Positions 56,402 to 63,874 of a DNA stretch of 64,000 nucleotides are shown here, piece by piece. Position numbers and translations under genes: made by a program. The DNA is from Trebonia sp963795335. GTDB lineage: Bacteria > Actinomycetota > Actinomycetes > Streptosporangiales > Streptosporangiaceae. The stretch is from positions 248,001 to 312,000 of the forward strand of contig CAWCHI010000004.1 of assembly GCA_963795335.1 (NCBI GenBank), written 5' to 3'. Under the pieces are notes generated by a model. That model did not search any database. It saw nothing but the letters and a program-made list of their open reading frames with translations, and was not told the DNA's origin. Position 1 is the stretch's first letter. Each line of letters begins with the position of its first letter.

Positions 56402-56791
56402 ATGAAGTACGCACTGCTGATCTACTCGCCCAGCACGGCCGAAGAGTACGGCGCTGTCCTCGACGCCACCCTGCAGGCCGCCGACACCGAGCACGGCCCC
56501 TGGGTCGACTACACCCGGGCGGCCCGCGAGGCTGGCGTGCTCGCCGGCGCCGAGCAACTCACGCACGACGAGACCGCGACCAGCGTGCGCTTCCACGGAA
56601 GCGACCGGCTCATCACCGACGGGCCGTTCATGGAGACCAAGGAGCACCTGCTCGGGTTCTACCTGGTCGACGTGGAGGACCTGGACGCCGCGCTCGACTG
56701 GGCCCGGCGGATGCCGGCCGGCGACGGGCAGACGGTCGAGGTGCGGGCGGCGCTTGACGGGCTGCCGTGGCAGCGGGCCCTGACCGAGTAG
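56402..56791 (+). CDS. YciI-like DGPF domain protein
   Basis: A 129-residue ferredoxin-like-fold protein with the DGPF signature in LITDGPFMETKEHLLGFYLV. It starts MKYALLIYSPSTAEEYG and ends VEVRAALDGLPW. GGGAGG lies 6 nt upstream of the ATG. Genes of this family nearly always accompany ECF42 sigma factors, and the next gene is such a sigma factor, starting 25 bp before this one ends. Biochemical function is unproven. Confidence 0.93.
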   Translation: MKYALLIYSPSTAEEYGAVLDATLQAADTEHGPWVDYTRAAREAGVLAGAEQLTHDETATSVRFHGSDRLITDGPFMETKEHLLGFYLVDVEDLDAALDWARRMPAGDGQTVEVRAALDGLPWQRALTE

Positions 56792-58080
56792 CCGGGGCCG
56801 CGGGACCGGAGGGCGCCCCGCTCGAGCGTGCTTTCCGCGAGGAATGGGGCGCGGTCGTCGCCGCCCTCGCACGGCGGCTGGGCGACCTGCAGGCGGCCGA
56901 GGACGCGGCGGCCGAGGCGTTCGCGGCCGCCTCGGCCGCCTGGGCCCGCGACGGGGTGCCGCCCAACCCGGGAGCCTGGCTGACCGTGACCGCCTAGCGC
57001 AAGGCGGTCGACGCCTACCGGGCCGGCAACCGCGCCGCCCCCTTCGACCCGCATCTCCTCGACCCGCGGCGGCTGGGGGCGGTCACGGCCGGCGCGCTGT
57101 CCAGGTCCGCCCCCGGGCCGGGCGCAGCGGAGGACGACATGACGCACACCCTGGGCGACGACCGGCTCGGGCTGATCTTCGCCTGCTGCCATCCCGCGCT
57201 CGCGGAAGAGGTCCGGGTGGCGCTCACCCTGCGCTTCGTCGCGGGGCTGACGACCAGGGAGATCGCGGCCGCGTTCGTGGTGCCTGAGGCGACGCTGGCG
57301 CAGCGGCTGGTCCGGGCCAAGCGGAAGATCCGCGAGAGCGGGATCCGGTTCGCCGTCCCGTCCGCCCCGGCCCGGCTGGCCGAACGTCTCGGATCGGTCC
57401 ACGTGGTGGTCTACCTGGTGTTCAACGAGGGGTTCGCCTCATCAAGCGGCGCCTCCCTGATCCGCCACGACCTGTGCGACGAAGCCATCTGGCTCGGCCG
57501 CCTCCTGCGCCGGCTGCTGCCGGGCGACGCCGAGACGGCCGGCCTGCTGGCGCTCATGCTGCTGCACTCCTCCCGGGCGGCGGCCCGGCTCGCGGACGGC
57601 GGCAGGCCGGTCCCACTGGCCGAGCAGGACCGTACTCGGTGGGACCGCGCGCTCATCGCCGAGGGCACCGCCATCCTCGACCAGGCGCTCACCCTGCACT
57701 CCCCTGGCCCCTACCAGCTCCAGGCGGCCATCGCCGCCCTGCACGCGGCGGCGCCCTCGTTCGAGGAGACCGACTGGGCCCAGATCGCGCTGCTGTACCG
57801 AACCCTCGCCCGCCTCGACCCGTCCCCCGTCATCGAGGTCAACCGCGCGGTCGCCGTCGGCATGGCCGACGGCGCGCTGGCCGGCCTGGCCGTGCTCACC
57901 CCGGTCGTGACCGCGGGCCAGCTGGCGGGCTATGCCCTGCTCCACGCGGCGCACGGTTTTCTCCTGGAAAAGGCCGGATATCCCGAACGGGCGCGGGCCG
58001 CCTGGTCCCGCGCCGCCGCAACGTCCGGCAACGCGGCCGTCCGCGACGAGGTCCTCCGCCGCCATGTAGACACTGTCTAA
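56767..58080 (+). pseudogene. ECF42-type sigma factor with an in-frame TAG
   Basis: A long ECF sigma factor (437 codons) with the ECF42 C-terminal TPR-like extension. Region 2: AAEDAAAEAFAAASAAWARD; the helix that follows is interrupted: GAWLTVTA-TAG-RKAVDAYRAGNRA (TAG at 56995-56997). Region 4: LRFVAGLTTREIAAAFVVPE and ATLAQRLVRAKRKIRES. The ECF42 motif is VVYLVFNEGFASSSG, followed by a helical DUF6596/TPR domain with PYQLQAAIAALHA and EVNRAVAVGMADG. Relatives have Arg or Lys where TAG stands. GTG 56767 overlaps the DGPF gene. Both sides of the TAG are conserved, so an error or very recent change is likely. Confidence 0.87.
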
Positions 58081-58364
58081 GGCGCCTCGTCCCCGTACAG
58101 CTCGCGCCACAGCCGCTTCAGAAACGCCTCGGGGCTCCCGTCGTCGTACTGGACAGATCGCGATAGCTCGTCGCCCGGCAGCTTGCTCGGATCCTTGACG
58201 GCCTCGCGAAGTTCCACCTTGAATTCAGCCATGCGAGTACCGTCGTGCTGAGCGAGGTCCTTTAGCGCGTCAAGATCGTAATTTTCTGGATCGAGATAAA
58301 GTGTCGATATCTCGATAAGGGTTGCGAAAGGCCCGTCAGGGTGTCGCTCCCAGTAAAGAGGCAT
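58077..58364 (-). CDS. Hypothetical acidic protein
   Basis: 95 residues, MPLYWERHPDGPFATLIEIS onward, acidic and probably helical (LDALKDLAQHDGTRMAEFKV), ending LKRLWRELYGDEAP. AAAGGAG lies 8 nt before the ATG, an excellent ribosome binding site. Its start overlaps the preceding gene by 29 bp. It has no recognised family. Codon use is less GC-biased than the window average, and it lies in a lower-GC island, which suggests transfer. Confidence 0.6.
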   Translation of the reverse strand: MPLYWERHPDGPFATLIEISTLYLDPENYDLDALKDLAQHDGTRMAEFKVELREAVKDPSKLPGDELSRSVQYDDGSPEAFLKRLWRELYGDEAP

Positions 58365-58650
58365 CGTCAGACTCCTTTGTAGTTCCAGGCTCCGCCACTT
58401 CCGATTGCGGCTCGGGGGGTCGCGGGAACATCGTAACCATCTTGAACTTTTCGCTGTCGTCATGTCGCGCGAACACGAAGAGCATCTCCCCGTCTTTGAA
58501 CGTCGGAACCGGCGCGCCGCGAGGCTCGGCAACATCTGGCGTGTCCCCTTTCGCTCTCGTTCTAGCCCAGTCGTTCCTGTTGTCGCGCGCTTTCTCCAAG
58601 TCTCCGTCAACTGACTTCCAGCTTCCATCCAGTGCAGTACTCGTGGCCAT
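58336..58650 (-). CDS. Hypothetical protein
   Basis: 104 residues, MATSTALDGSWKSVDGDLEK, then DNRNDWARTRAKGDTPDVAE and GEMLFVFARHDDSEKFKMVT. Soluble, charged, no known motif. It overlaps the following gene start by 29 bp, which points to coupled translation. An alternative frame crossing its start (ending WKLEVS, stop near 58615) also looks coding, so the true 5' end may lie upstream after a frame offset. Confidence 0.5.
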   Translation of the reverse strand: MATSTALDGSWKSVDGDLEKARDNRNDWARTRAKGDTPDVAEPRGAPVPTFKDGEMLFVFARHDDSEKFKMVTMFPRPPEPQSEVAEPGTTKESDDASLLGATP

Positions 58651-58863
58651 CCGGTCCGAGCAAGTCTTTGATCGGTATTGTCACTTCGCTGCGCTTACTG
58701 CCACAGCGCCATTGTCGGTCAAAGGGATTCCAGAGCCTTCGGATGCTGGATGGCTACACCCCGGACAAAAGCAGTGGCGAACGCGTCGGGATCGGTGATC
58801 CTCGTGGCGATGTCGCCGCACCTGTGAAGTTGATCATCTGGCCGAAGGCCGTCGATGCCTCGA

Positions 58864-59079
58864 TCACGTTTCTCTAGATCCGAGCTGAGCCGGGTCTTCT
58901 CGGTAGAGCACTCGCCTTCTGTTGGCTTCCTCGGTCACCGCAGCCTTCATGCCTGATGTGAGCATGTCCTTCAGCGGAGTCAAGCGCGACCATAATCCGG
59001 CGGGCTTCCGGGCAAGCTGTGTCGACACAGGGCGAGCCACGGCCGGGAGGACCGGTGCTCGGCTAGATATCCGGCTCAC
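58864..59079 (-). CDS. Hypothetical small protein, probably 5' part of a longer gene
   Basis: 71 codons starting ATG 59079, overlapping the preceding frame by ATGA. It reads LTPLKDMLTSGMKAAVTEEA. Near 58905 a better-looking sequence continues in another frame (ECSTEKTRLSSDLEKRDRGI, then CGDIATRITDPDAFATAFVR, stop near 58732), so the original protein was probably about 110 residues and is now frame-shifted. Family unknown. Confidence 0.4.
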   Translation of the reverse strand: MSRISSRAPVLPAVARPVSTQLARKPAGLWSRLTPLKDMLTSGMKAAVTEEANRRRVLYREDPAQLGSRET

Positions 59080-59339
59080 ATCAGCGCTGACCGCGGCAGT
59101 CCGGCGCGCTCGAGGTTGAAACGAGCCAGCTCAGCGCGTGGCGCATCGAACGTGCGTGCCCCGTCGACGCCATCCGCCCTTTGCCGCAACTCGGCAGCGG
59201 CCTCCCTCCTCTCCTGCTTCTCGTCGTCTGGCAAGTCGCGGGGCGACTCTTCCAAGCCTTCGGGAACAGCTACCTTGCCCGGCGCATGGGGGACGGGAAT
59301 GTCTGGCTGATCATTTTCCCGGCCTTCGAGCACCTTCAT
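59076..59339 (-). CDS. Hypothetical small protein
   Basis: 87 codons, very charged and likely partly disordered (GLEESPRDLPDDEKQERREA), ending FNLERAGLPRSALM and overlapping the next start by 4 bp (ATGA). It would be the first gene of the small minus-strand operon of the island. No recognised domain. Confidence 0.45.
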   Translation of the reverse strand: MKVLEGRENDQPDIPVPHAPGKVAVPEGLEESPRDLPDDEKQERREAAAELRQRADGVDGARTFDAPRAELARFNLERAGLPRSALM

Positions 59340-59424
59340 GGTTGAAGTATGCCTCCGGGCTTCGCGCGCATAGCATCGTGCGAGATATCAAATTTGTTAT
59401 ATAACCGCACTACCCCTAACGGTT

Positions 59425-59699
59425 ATGGAGGAGGAGGCGCTGGGCGGCGGGAACGTGAGCGGCGGGGTGGTGCGGGTCGGGGATACCGTGCACTGCCGGC
59501 CGGCCGTGGACGCCTCGGGTGCACGCGCTGATGCGGTGGCCGGGTTCACCCGGCACCGGACGCGAGATGGCGGGTGCTGGTGCCCGCCGACGCGACCGAG
59601 ATCATCGCCCATCGACCCGGCCCCGAGCGGCAGGCTGAGGTTTCCCGGCCGAATCCGGGCGGGCTGTCGATCCGGGTGCGCGCGCCCCGTAGAGAGGGC
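59425..59699 (+). pseudogene. Remnant of an APH-type phosphotransferase gene
   Basis: Begins MEEEALGGGNVSGGVVRVGD, the typical first residues of actinobacterial aminoglycoside-phosphotransferase-like kinases. A +1 offset then gives RPWTPRVHALMR, the expected next block, but the rest of the kinase (catalytic loop and DFG-like motifs) is missing and the sequence runs into the MFS gene. So it is a 5' stump with a frame break. It could have been a small-molecule kinase. Confidence 0.72.
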
Positions 59700-61253
59700 A
59701 TGACGTCTCCTCAGAGCCCACATCCGGCCTATCCGGCTCCCGCGCTGGCCACCGGCGGCGACCCAGTCGCCCCGGGAGGGCGGCGGACGGCATCGCCGGG
59801 ACTGGTCCTCGCGCTCACCTCGGTCGCGTTCTTCATGGTCTCGCTCGACTCGCTAGTGGTGGTGACCGCCCTGCCCGCCATCCACGGGTCGGTCGGCGGT
59901 GCCATCGGCACGCTGGAATGGGCGGTCAACGCTTACGGGCTGACCTTCGCGGCCGGCATCATCACCGCCGCCGCGCTCGGCGAGCGGCTCGGGCGGCGCC
60001 GGGTCTACGTGGCCGGGCTGGCATTGTTCACTCTCGCCTCGGCCGCGTGCGCGGTGGCGCCGAACGCGGGGCTGCTGATCGCGGCCCGGGCCGTCCAGGG
60101 ACTCGGCTCGGCCGCCGTCACCCCGCTGGCACTGACCATCCTGGCGGCGGCGTTCCCGGCCCAGCGGCGGGGCGCGGTCGTCGGGATCTTCGGCGGCATC
60201 GCCGGGCTCGCGATCGCGGGCGGGCCGCTGGTCGGCGGGGCGGTAACCCAGGGGCTCGACTGGCACTGGATCTTCTGGATCAACGTCCCAATCGGCGTGC
60301 TCGCCGTCCTCGGGTCGCTGGCTTTCCTGCCCGCCGGCCGACCTGGAGGCCAGCCTGGCACGGCGGGGCCACTCGACCTGCCAGGGGCGGTCCTCGCCGC
60401 GGCCGGTGCCGCCCTCCTCGCCTGGGGCCTCGTGCGCGCGGGCGGCTCCGGCTGGGGTGATCCCCTCGGGCTCGGGGCGATGCTCGGCGGGCTCGCGGTC
60501 CTGACCGGATTCGTCGGCTGGGAGCGGCGGGCGGCGGAGCCAATGCTGCCGCTGCGGCTGTTCCGCAACCGGACGTTCGCGGCGGGCAACGTCGCCGGGT
60601 TCATGTCGTTTGGCGCGATCATGTCGGCCGCCTTCCTCACCGCTCAGTACTTCCAGCTCGGGCTGGGCTACTCCCCGCTCGCGACGGGTCTGCGGCTGCT
60701 GCCCTGGACCGCCACGCCGATGCTGGTGGCGCCGGCCGCCGGCGCGCTCGCCGACCGCATCGGAACCCGGCCGCTGCTCGTGACCGGGCTGACCCTGCAG
60801 GCCGGCGGCCTGGCCTGGGTGACGCTGCTGGCTTCGTCCGGCTCCAGCGGGTATGCGGGCTACGTACTGCCGTTCGTGCTAGCGGGCATCGGGATCTCGA
60901 TGTCGATCCCGGCCGTACCGACGACTGTGCTCGGTGCGGCGCCCGCCGCCGACGTCGGCCGCGCTTCCGGGGTCAACAACACCATGCAGCGGTTCGGCGG
61001 GGCATTCGGGGTGGCGCTGGTCGGCGCCCTGTTCGCGGCGCACGGGCACCTGGGCACGGCCTCCTCGTTCACAGCCGGCTACCGGCAGGCCATGCTCGGC
61101 TCGGCCGCGCTGTCCCTGGCCGGGGCGCTCGTCTCGCTCTGCATCGCGCGGCGACGTCCGTCCCAAGAGTCACGCGGAGACGGGTCAGCGGTGACTGTCG
61201 TCAGCAGCCCAGATCTAGAAAGCGGAAACTTTTCCGTGTCACAGCAACAATAG
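59700..61253 (+). CDS. DHA2-family MFS drug transporter (14 helices)
   Basis: A 517-residue proton-coupled efflux pump. Motif D-like LALTSVAFFMVSLDSLVVVT, motif A GERLGRRRVYVAGLALFTLA, motif C-like GGIAGLAIAGGPLVGGAVTQ and the DHA2 feature WIFWINVPIGVLAVLG are present; a second half follows from MLPLRLFRNRTFAAGNVAGF. ATG 59700 is chosen with GAGAGGG just before it; the frame is open upstream through the phosphotransferase remnant. The last ten codons and the stop lie inside a dispersed 55-bp element (61223-61277), so the C-terminal tail was provided by the repeat. Confidence 0.9.
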   Translation: MTSPQSPHPAYPAPALATGGDPVAPGGRRTASPGLVLALTSVAFFMVSLDSLVVVTALPAIHGSVGGAIGTLEWAVNAYGLTFAAGIITAAALGERLGRRRVYVAGLALFTLASAACAVAPNAGLLIAARAVQGLGSAAVTPLALTILAAAFPAQRRGAVVGIFGGIAGLAIAGGPLVGGAVTQGLDWHWIFWINVPIGVLAVLGSLAFLPAGRPGGQPGTAGPLDLPGAVLAAAGAALLAWGLVRAGGSGWGDPLGLGAMLGGLAVLTGFVGWERRAAEPMLPLRLFRNRTFAAGNVAGFMSFGAIMSAAFLTAQYFQLGLGYSPLATGLRLLPWTATPMLVAPAAGALADRIGTRPLLVTGLTLQAGGLAWVTLLASSGSSGYAGYVLPFVLAGIGISMSIPAVPTTVLGAAPAADVGRASGVNNTMQRFGGAFGVALVGALFAAHGHLGTASSFTAGYRQAMLGSAALSLAGALVSLCIARRRPSQESRGDGSAVTVVSSPDLESGNFSVSQQQ

Positions 61254-61277
61254 TTTCCGGACTGCTAAAAGTTTCCG
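61223..61277. repeat. Dispersed 55-bp element, copy 4
   Basis: CGGAAAC, 23 nt, GTTTCCGGACTGC, then TAAAAGTTTCCG. Spacing is identical to copies 1 and 3. As in copy 1 the first block is part of a palindrome (CGGAAACTTTTCCG). Its first 31 bp encode the end of the MFS protein, including the TAG stop. A tandem-repeat region begins 15-40 bp downstream. Confidence 0.7.
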
Positions 61278-61314
61278 ATAAATTTGGGGGACGAGGGCCT
61301 ACTGGGGAGTGGGA

Positions 61315-61850
61315 GGCGGGTGGGTTACCGGCCGGGCGGCCGGGGCGGATGCCGGGAGGACGGGTAGCCCGGGAGGACGGGTAGCCCGGGAGGACGGGTA
61401 GCCCGGGCGGCCGGAGCGGATGCCGGGAGGACGGGTAGGCGGGGGACGGGTAGCCGGGAGGACGGGTAGCCCGGGAGGACGGGTAGCTGGGAGGCCTGGG
61501 GCGATGGGCTCGGACGCCTGGGGGCGGTGGGCTGGGAGATGCATGGATTCGGTGGCCCAGAGGGGGCGGGGCGAGAGCCGGGCGCGGCTGGGACGGGCGG
61601 GCAGGTGGTGGGCGGGCGCGTAAGAGCCGGGTGGGGCGCGCGTGGCCGGGTGAGAGTGGGCGGGGCGGGTGGGTGAGAGCGACGTGGGCGCCGGGGCAGG
61701 CGGGCAGAGCCGGGCCAGGCCAGAGGCGGGTGGGTTGGGGCGGGCCAGGCCAGAGGCGGGTGGGTTGGGGCGGGCCAGAGGCGGGTGAGGTGGGGCGGAC
61801 TGGGGGCCGCTGGAGGCGAGGGGACTGGGGTTCCCGGGGGGCGTGGGCGG
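61315..61850. repeat. GC-rich intergenic tandem repeats (17-bp and 30-bp units)
   Basis: The 622-bp gap between the MFS and PPOX genes is filled with repeats. From about 61350 to 61490 there are about seven copies of CCGGGAGGACGGGTAGC-like 17-mers, two blocks of them separated by a GCGGCCGGAGCGGAT-type spacer. From about 61710 to 61800 a unit of 30 bp (GGGCCAGGCCAGAGGCGGGT plus GGGTTGGGGC) occurs two and a half times. No gene is supported on either strand. Confidence 0.85.
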
Positions 61851-61875
61851 GTCAGGCAGGACTACAGTTCGTGGC

Positions 61876-62268
61876 ATGACGACTGAGATTCCGCAATCGC
61901 ATCGCGAGCTGCTGAACGCGCAGGTCGCGGTGCTGGGCACGATCGGGCCGAGCGGGCGGCCGCAGCTGTCCGGGGTGTGGTTCCTGGCCGACGGCGACGC
62001 GGTCAAGGTGTCGCTCAGCGATTCCCGCCAGAAGCTCAAGAACCTGTTCGCTAACCCGCACGTGAGCCTGCTGATCTTCGACCCGGCGTCGCCGTACCGC
62101 TACCTGGAGCTGCGCGGGGACGCGGAGATAACCGAGGACGACAACTACGCGTTCGCGGACAAGGTCGGGGCCAAGTACGGCGGGGCTGACCTGCGCGAGC
62201 GGGACCAGCCGGGCGACAAGCGGTTCGTGGTCACGATCAAGCCGGCCCGGGTGATCGCCTGGGGCTGA
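61876..62268 (+). CDS. PPOX-class F420-dependent oxidoreductase-like protein
   Basis: A 130-residue split-barrel protein. Motifs: VAVLGTIGPSGRPQLSGVWF, AVKVSLSDSRQKLKNLFANP (phosphate-binding strand) and LLIFDPASPYRYLELRGDAE, which are typical of the actinobacterial F420-binding PPOX group, and KRFVVTIKPARVIAWG at the end. ATG 61876 lies 7 nt after TACAGT and is probably leaderless. Substrate unknown. Confidence 0.9.
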   Translation: MTTEIPQSHRELLNAQVAVLGTIGPSGRPQLSGVWFLADGDAVKVSLSDSRQKLKNLFANPHVSLLIFDPASPYRYLELRGDAEITEDDNYAFADKVGAKYGGADLRERDQPGDKRFVVTIKPARVIAWG

Positions 62269-62303
62269 CGCCCGGGGAATTGACTGCGGCGCAGGCAGGG
62301 CGG

Positions 62304-63302
62304 TTACTGGACTTCGCGGGCAGCGCCCGCGAGGACCGCTGACTCCTGCTCGGGGGTGAAGCCGTCGGTCAGCGGGGGCTCGCCGCGCTCGCGGTCCCAG
62401 GCCCGGACGTCGGTCACGGTGGTCTCGACCGGGGTCGCGGGCAGGCCCGCCGCCCGCGCCCGGGCCGGGTCGCGCTGCTGGGCGGCCCACTGGGCGGGCG
62501 GCCGCACGAGCGGGAAGAAGCCGGCCACCGAACCAGGATCGACCGGGACGATCTCCACCTCGCGGCCCGCCGTCCGGGCGCAGGTGCGGATGAGCCCGCC
62601 CAGCGTGACCGGCGGCTCGGGGCCGACCGCGTGGAACGCACCGGGGCGGCCGTCCTCGATCAGCCGCAGCACCAGGGCGGCCAGGTCACGGGAATCGACC
62701 AGTTGCACCGGCTGGCCGGGGTCGCCCGGCAGCGCCAGCCGTCCGCCGCGGGCCGCCCGGCGGACGTAGTAGGTCAGCCCGCGCTGGTTGTCGTGCAGGC
62801 CGGCGACCTTGCCGGGGCGGACGATGGTGGCCCGGTCGCCGTAACGGGCGGTGATGTCGTCCTCGCAGGCGACCTTGGACGGCCCGTAGGTGGCGTCGGT
62901 CAGGTCGGCGGTGGTGGCCACGTCGCGCACCGGGGCACGCCGCGGCGCGTCCTCGGTCGCCCCGGGACCGACGCCCTCCAGCTGGTAGACGGCGTGGCTG
63001 GAGAGGAACAGGTAGCGCCCGATCCGGTCGCCGAGCACGTCCATCGCCGGGTTGACGTGCCGGGGCAGGTAGCCGGTGGTGTCGACCACCGCGTCCCACT
63101 CGTCGCGGGAGGCGGACAGGGCGGTGTAGTCGGGGGCGTCACGGTCCCCGGTCAGCCGGGTCGCCGGGGGAAACAGGCCCGGTCCGGTCTTGCCCCGGGT
63201 GAACAGGGTGACCGCCGCGCCCTCGGCCAGGGCGTGCCCGGCAATGGCGCGGCCAATGAACGAGGTGCCCCCCAGGACCAGGATCCGCAGGTTATCCGCC
63301 AT
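62304..63302 (-). CDS. NAD-dependent epimerase/dehydratase family protein
   Basis: A 332-residue extended short-chain dehydrogenase. NAD site LRILVLGGTSFIGRAIAGHA; AVVDTTGYLPRHV, LFLSSHAVYQ and the catalytic-type Tyr-Lys in TYGPSKVACE follow, then IVRPGKVAGLHDNQRGLTYY. ATG 63302 lies 7 nt after a TACGGT box, so translation is probably leaderless. Substrate, likely a nucleotide sugar or small carbonyl compound, is unknown. Confidence 0.88.
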   Translation of the reverse strand: MADNLRILVLGGTSFIGRAIAGHALAEGAAVTLFTRGKTGPGLFPPATRLTGDRDAPDYTALSASRDEWDAVVDTTGYLPRHVNPAMDVLGDRIGRYLFLSSHAVYQLEGVGPGATEDAPRRAPVRDVATTADLTDATYGPSKVACEDDITARYGDRATIVRPGKVAGLHDNQRGLTYYVRRAARGGRLALPGDPGQPVQLVDSRDLAALVLRLIEDGRPGAFHAVGPEPPVTLGGLIRTCARTAGREVEIVPVDPGSVAGFFPLVRPPAQWAAQQRDPARARAAGLPATPVETTVTDVRAWDRERGEPPLTDGFTPEQESAVLAGAAREVQ

Positions 63303-63379
63303 GTCGCTGACCGTACTCGCCCGCGGGCGCGACGCGGGGGCGGGCACCGCCGGATCCCGGTGAGCCGGGAACGGGCCGC

Positions 63380-63874
63380 CTAGTAGCGGCGGCCGGGGCT
63401 GAAGTAGGCCGACGAATCCCGCCGCCAGAGCAGGATGATCGCGGCCAGGCCGATCAGCCAGATGACGATGCTGAGGATGCGCCCGGCCCCTCCGCTGGTC
63501 ACCCGGGCGAAGCTCGCGATCACGCTGAGCGTGTCGATGCCGAACAGCACGCTCGAGACAATGCGGGCCCAGGACTTGCCCGCGCGGCAGCTCTGGGCCA
63601 TCCACACCCACAGCGCGGCGCCGATCAGGCCGCCGGCGATCGACACCCCGATGGCCACGTGCTCGGCCGAATTGACCTGAGCGGTGGTGAGAGCCGGGCT
63701 CGCCTTGACGATCGCGCTGCGCAGGGACGAGAACGTAACCAGGTTGACGACGATGGCGATCAGGCTGAGGGCCGCGCCGGCGTACATGACGCGGGCGGCC
63801 TGGATGACGGACGGCGGCGCCGCGGCCGACGTGCGCTCAGGCACGTCATTCTCGCCCGGATACTGCTGGTACAT
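63380..63874 (-). CDS. Four-helix membrane protein of unknown function
   Basis: A 164-residue integral membrane protein. A short Tyr/Gln-rich hydrophilic N-terminus (MYQQYPGENDVPER) is followed by four hydrophobic helices (ALSLIAIVVNLVTF; IGVSIAGGLIGAALWVWMAQ; IVSSVLFGIDTLSVIASFAR; ILSIVIWLIGLAAIILLW) and the tail RRDSSAYFSPGRRY. Such small actinobacterial proteins are common but uncharacterised. ATG 63874 has AGAGGTG 4 nt upstream, better than the open extension of 12 codons. The last 90 bp of the window upstream of it hold no visible gene. Confidence 0.78.
   Translation of the reverse strand: MYQQYPGENDVPERTSAAAPPSVIQAARVMYAGAALSLIAIVVNLVTFSSLRSAIVKASPALTTAQVNSAEHVAIGVSIAGGLIGAALWVWMAQSCRAGKSWARIVSSVLFGIDTLSVIASFARVTSGGAGRILSIVIWLIGLAAIILLWRRDSSAYFSPGRRY

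Larger units (their letters stand above)
58081..59410. other. Lower-GC island
   Basis: From just after the ECF42 stop to about 59410 the base composition drops clearly (for example 58261-58320 is more than half A+T), codon bias relaxes, and the minus-strand reading frames match no family I know. It ends next to a truncated phosphotransferase gene. No integrase, attachment site or transposase is visible. This is best explained as horizontally acquired DNA, partly decayed. Confidence 0.7.

Noticed and set aside
10708..61277. The dispersed element as insertion-sequence ends.
   Set aside because: No transposase, no target-site duplication, and each copy is complete within about 55 bp rather than marking the ends of a larger unit.
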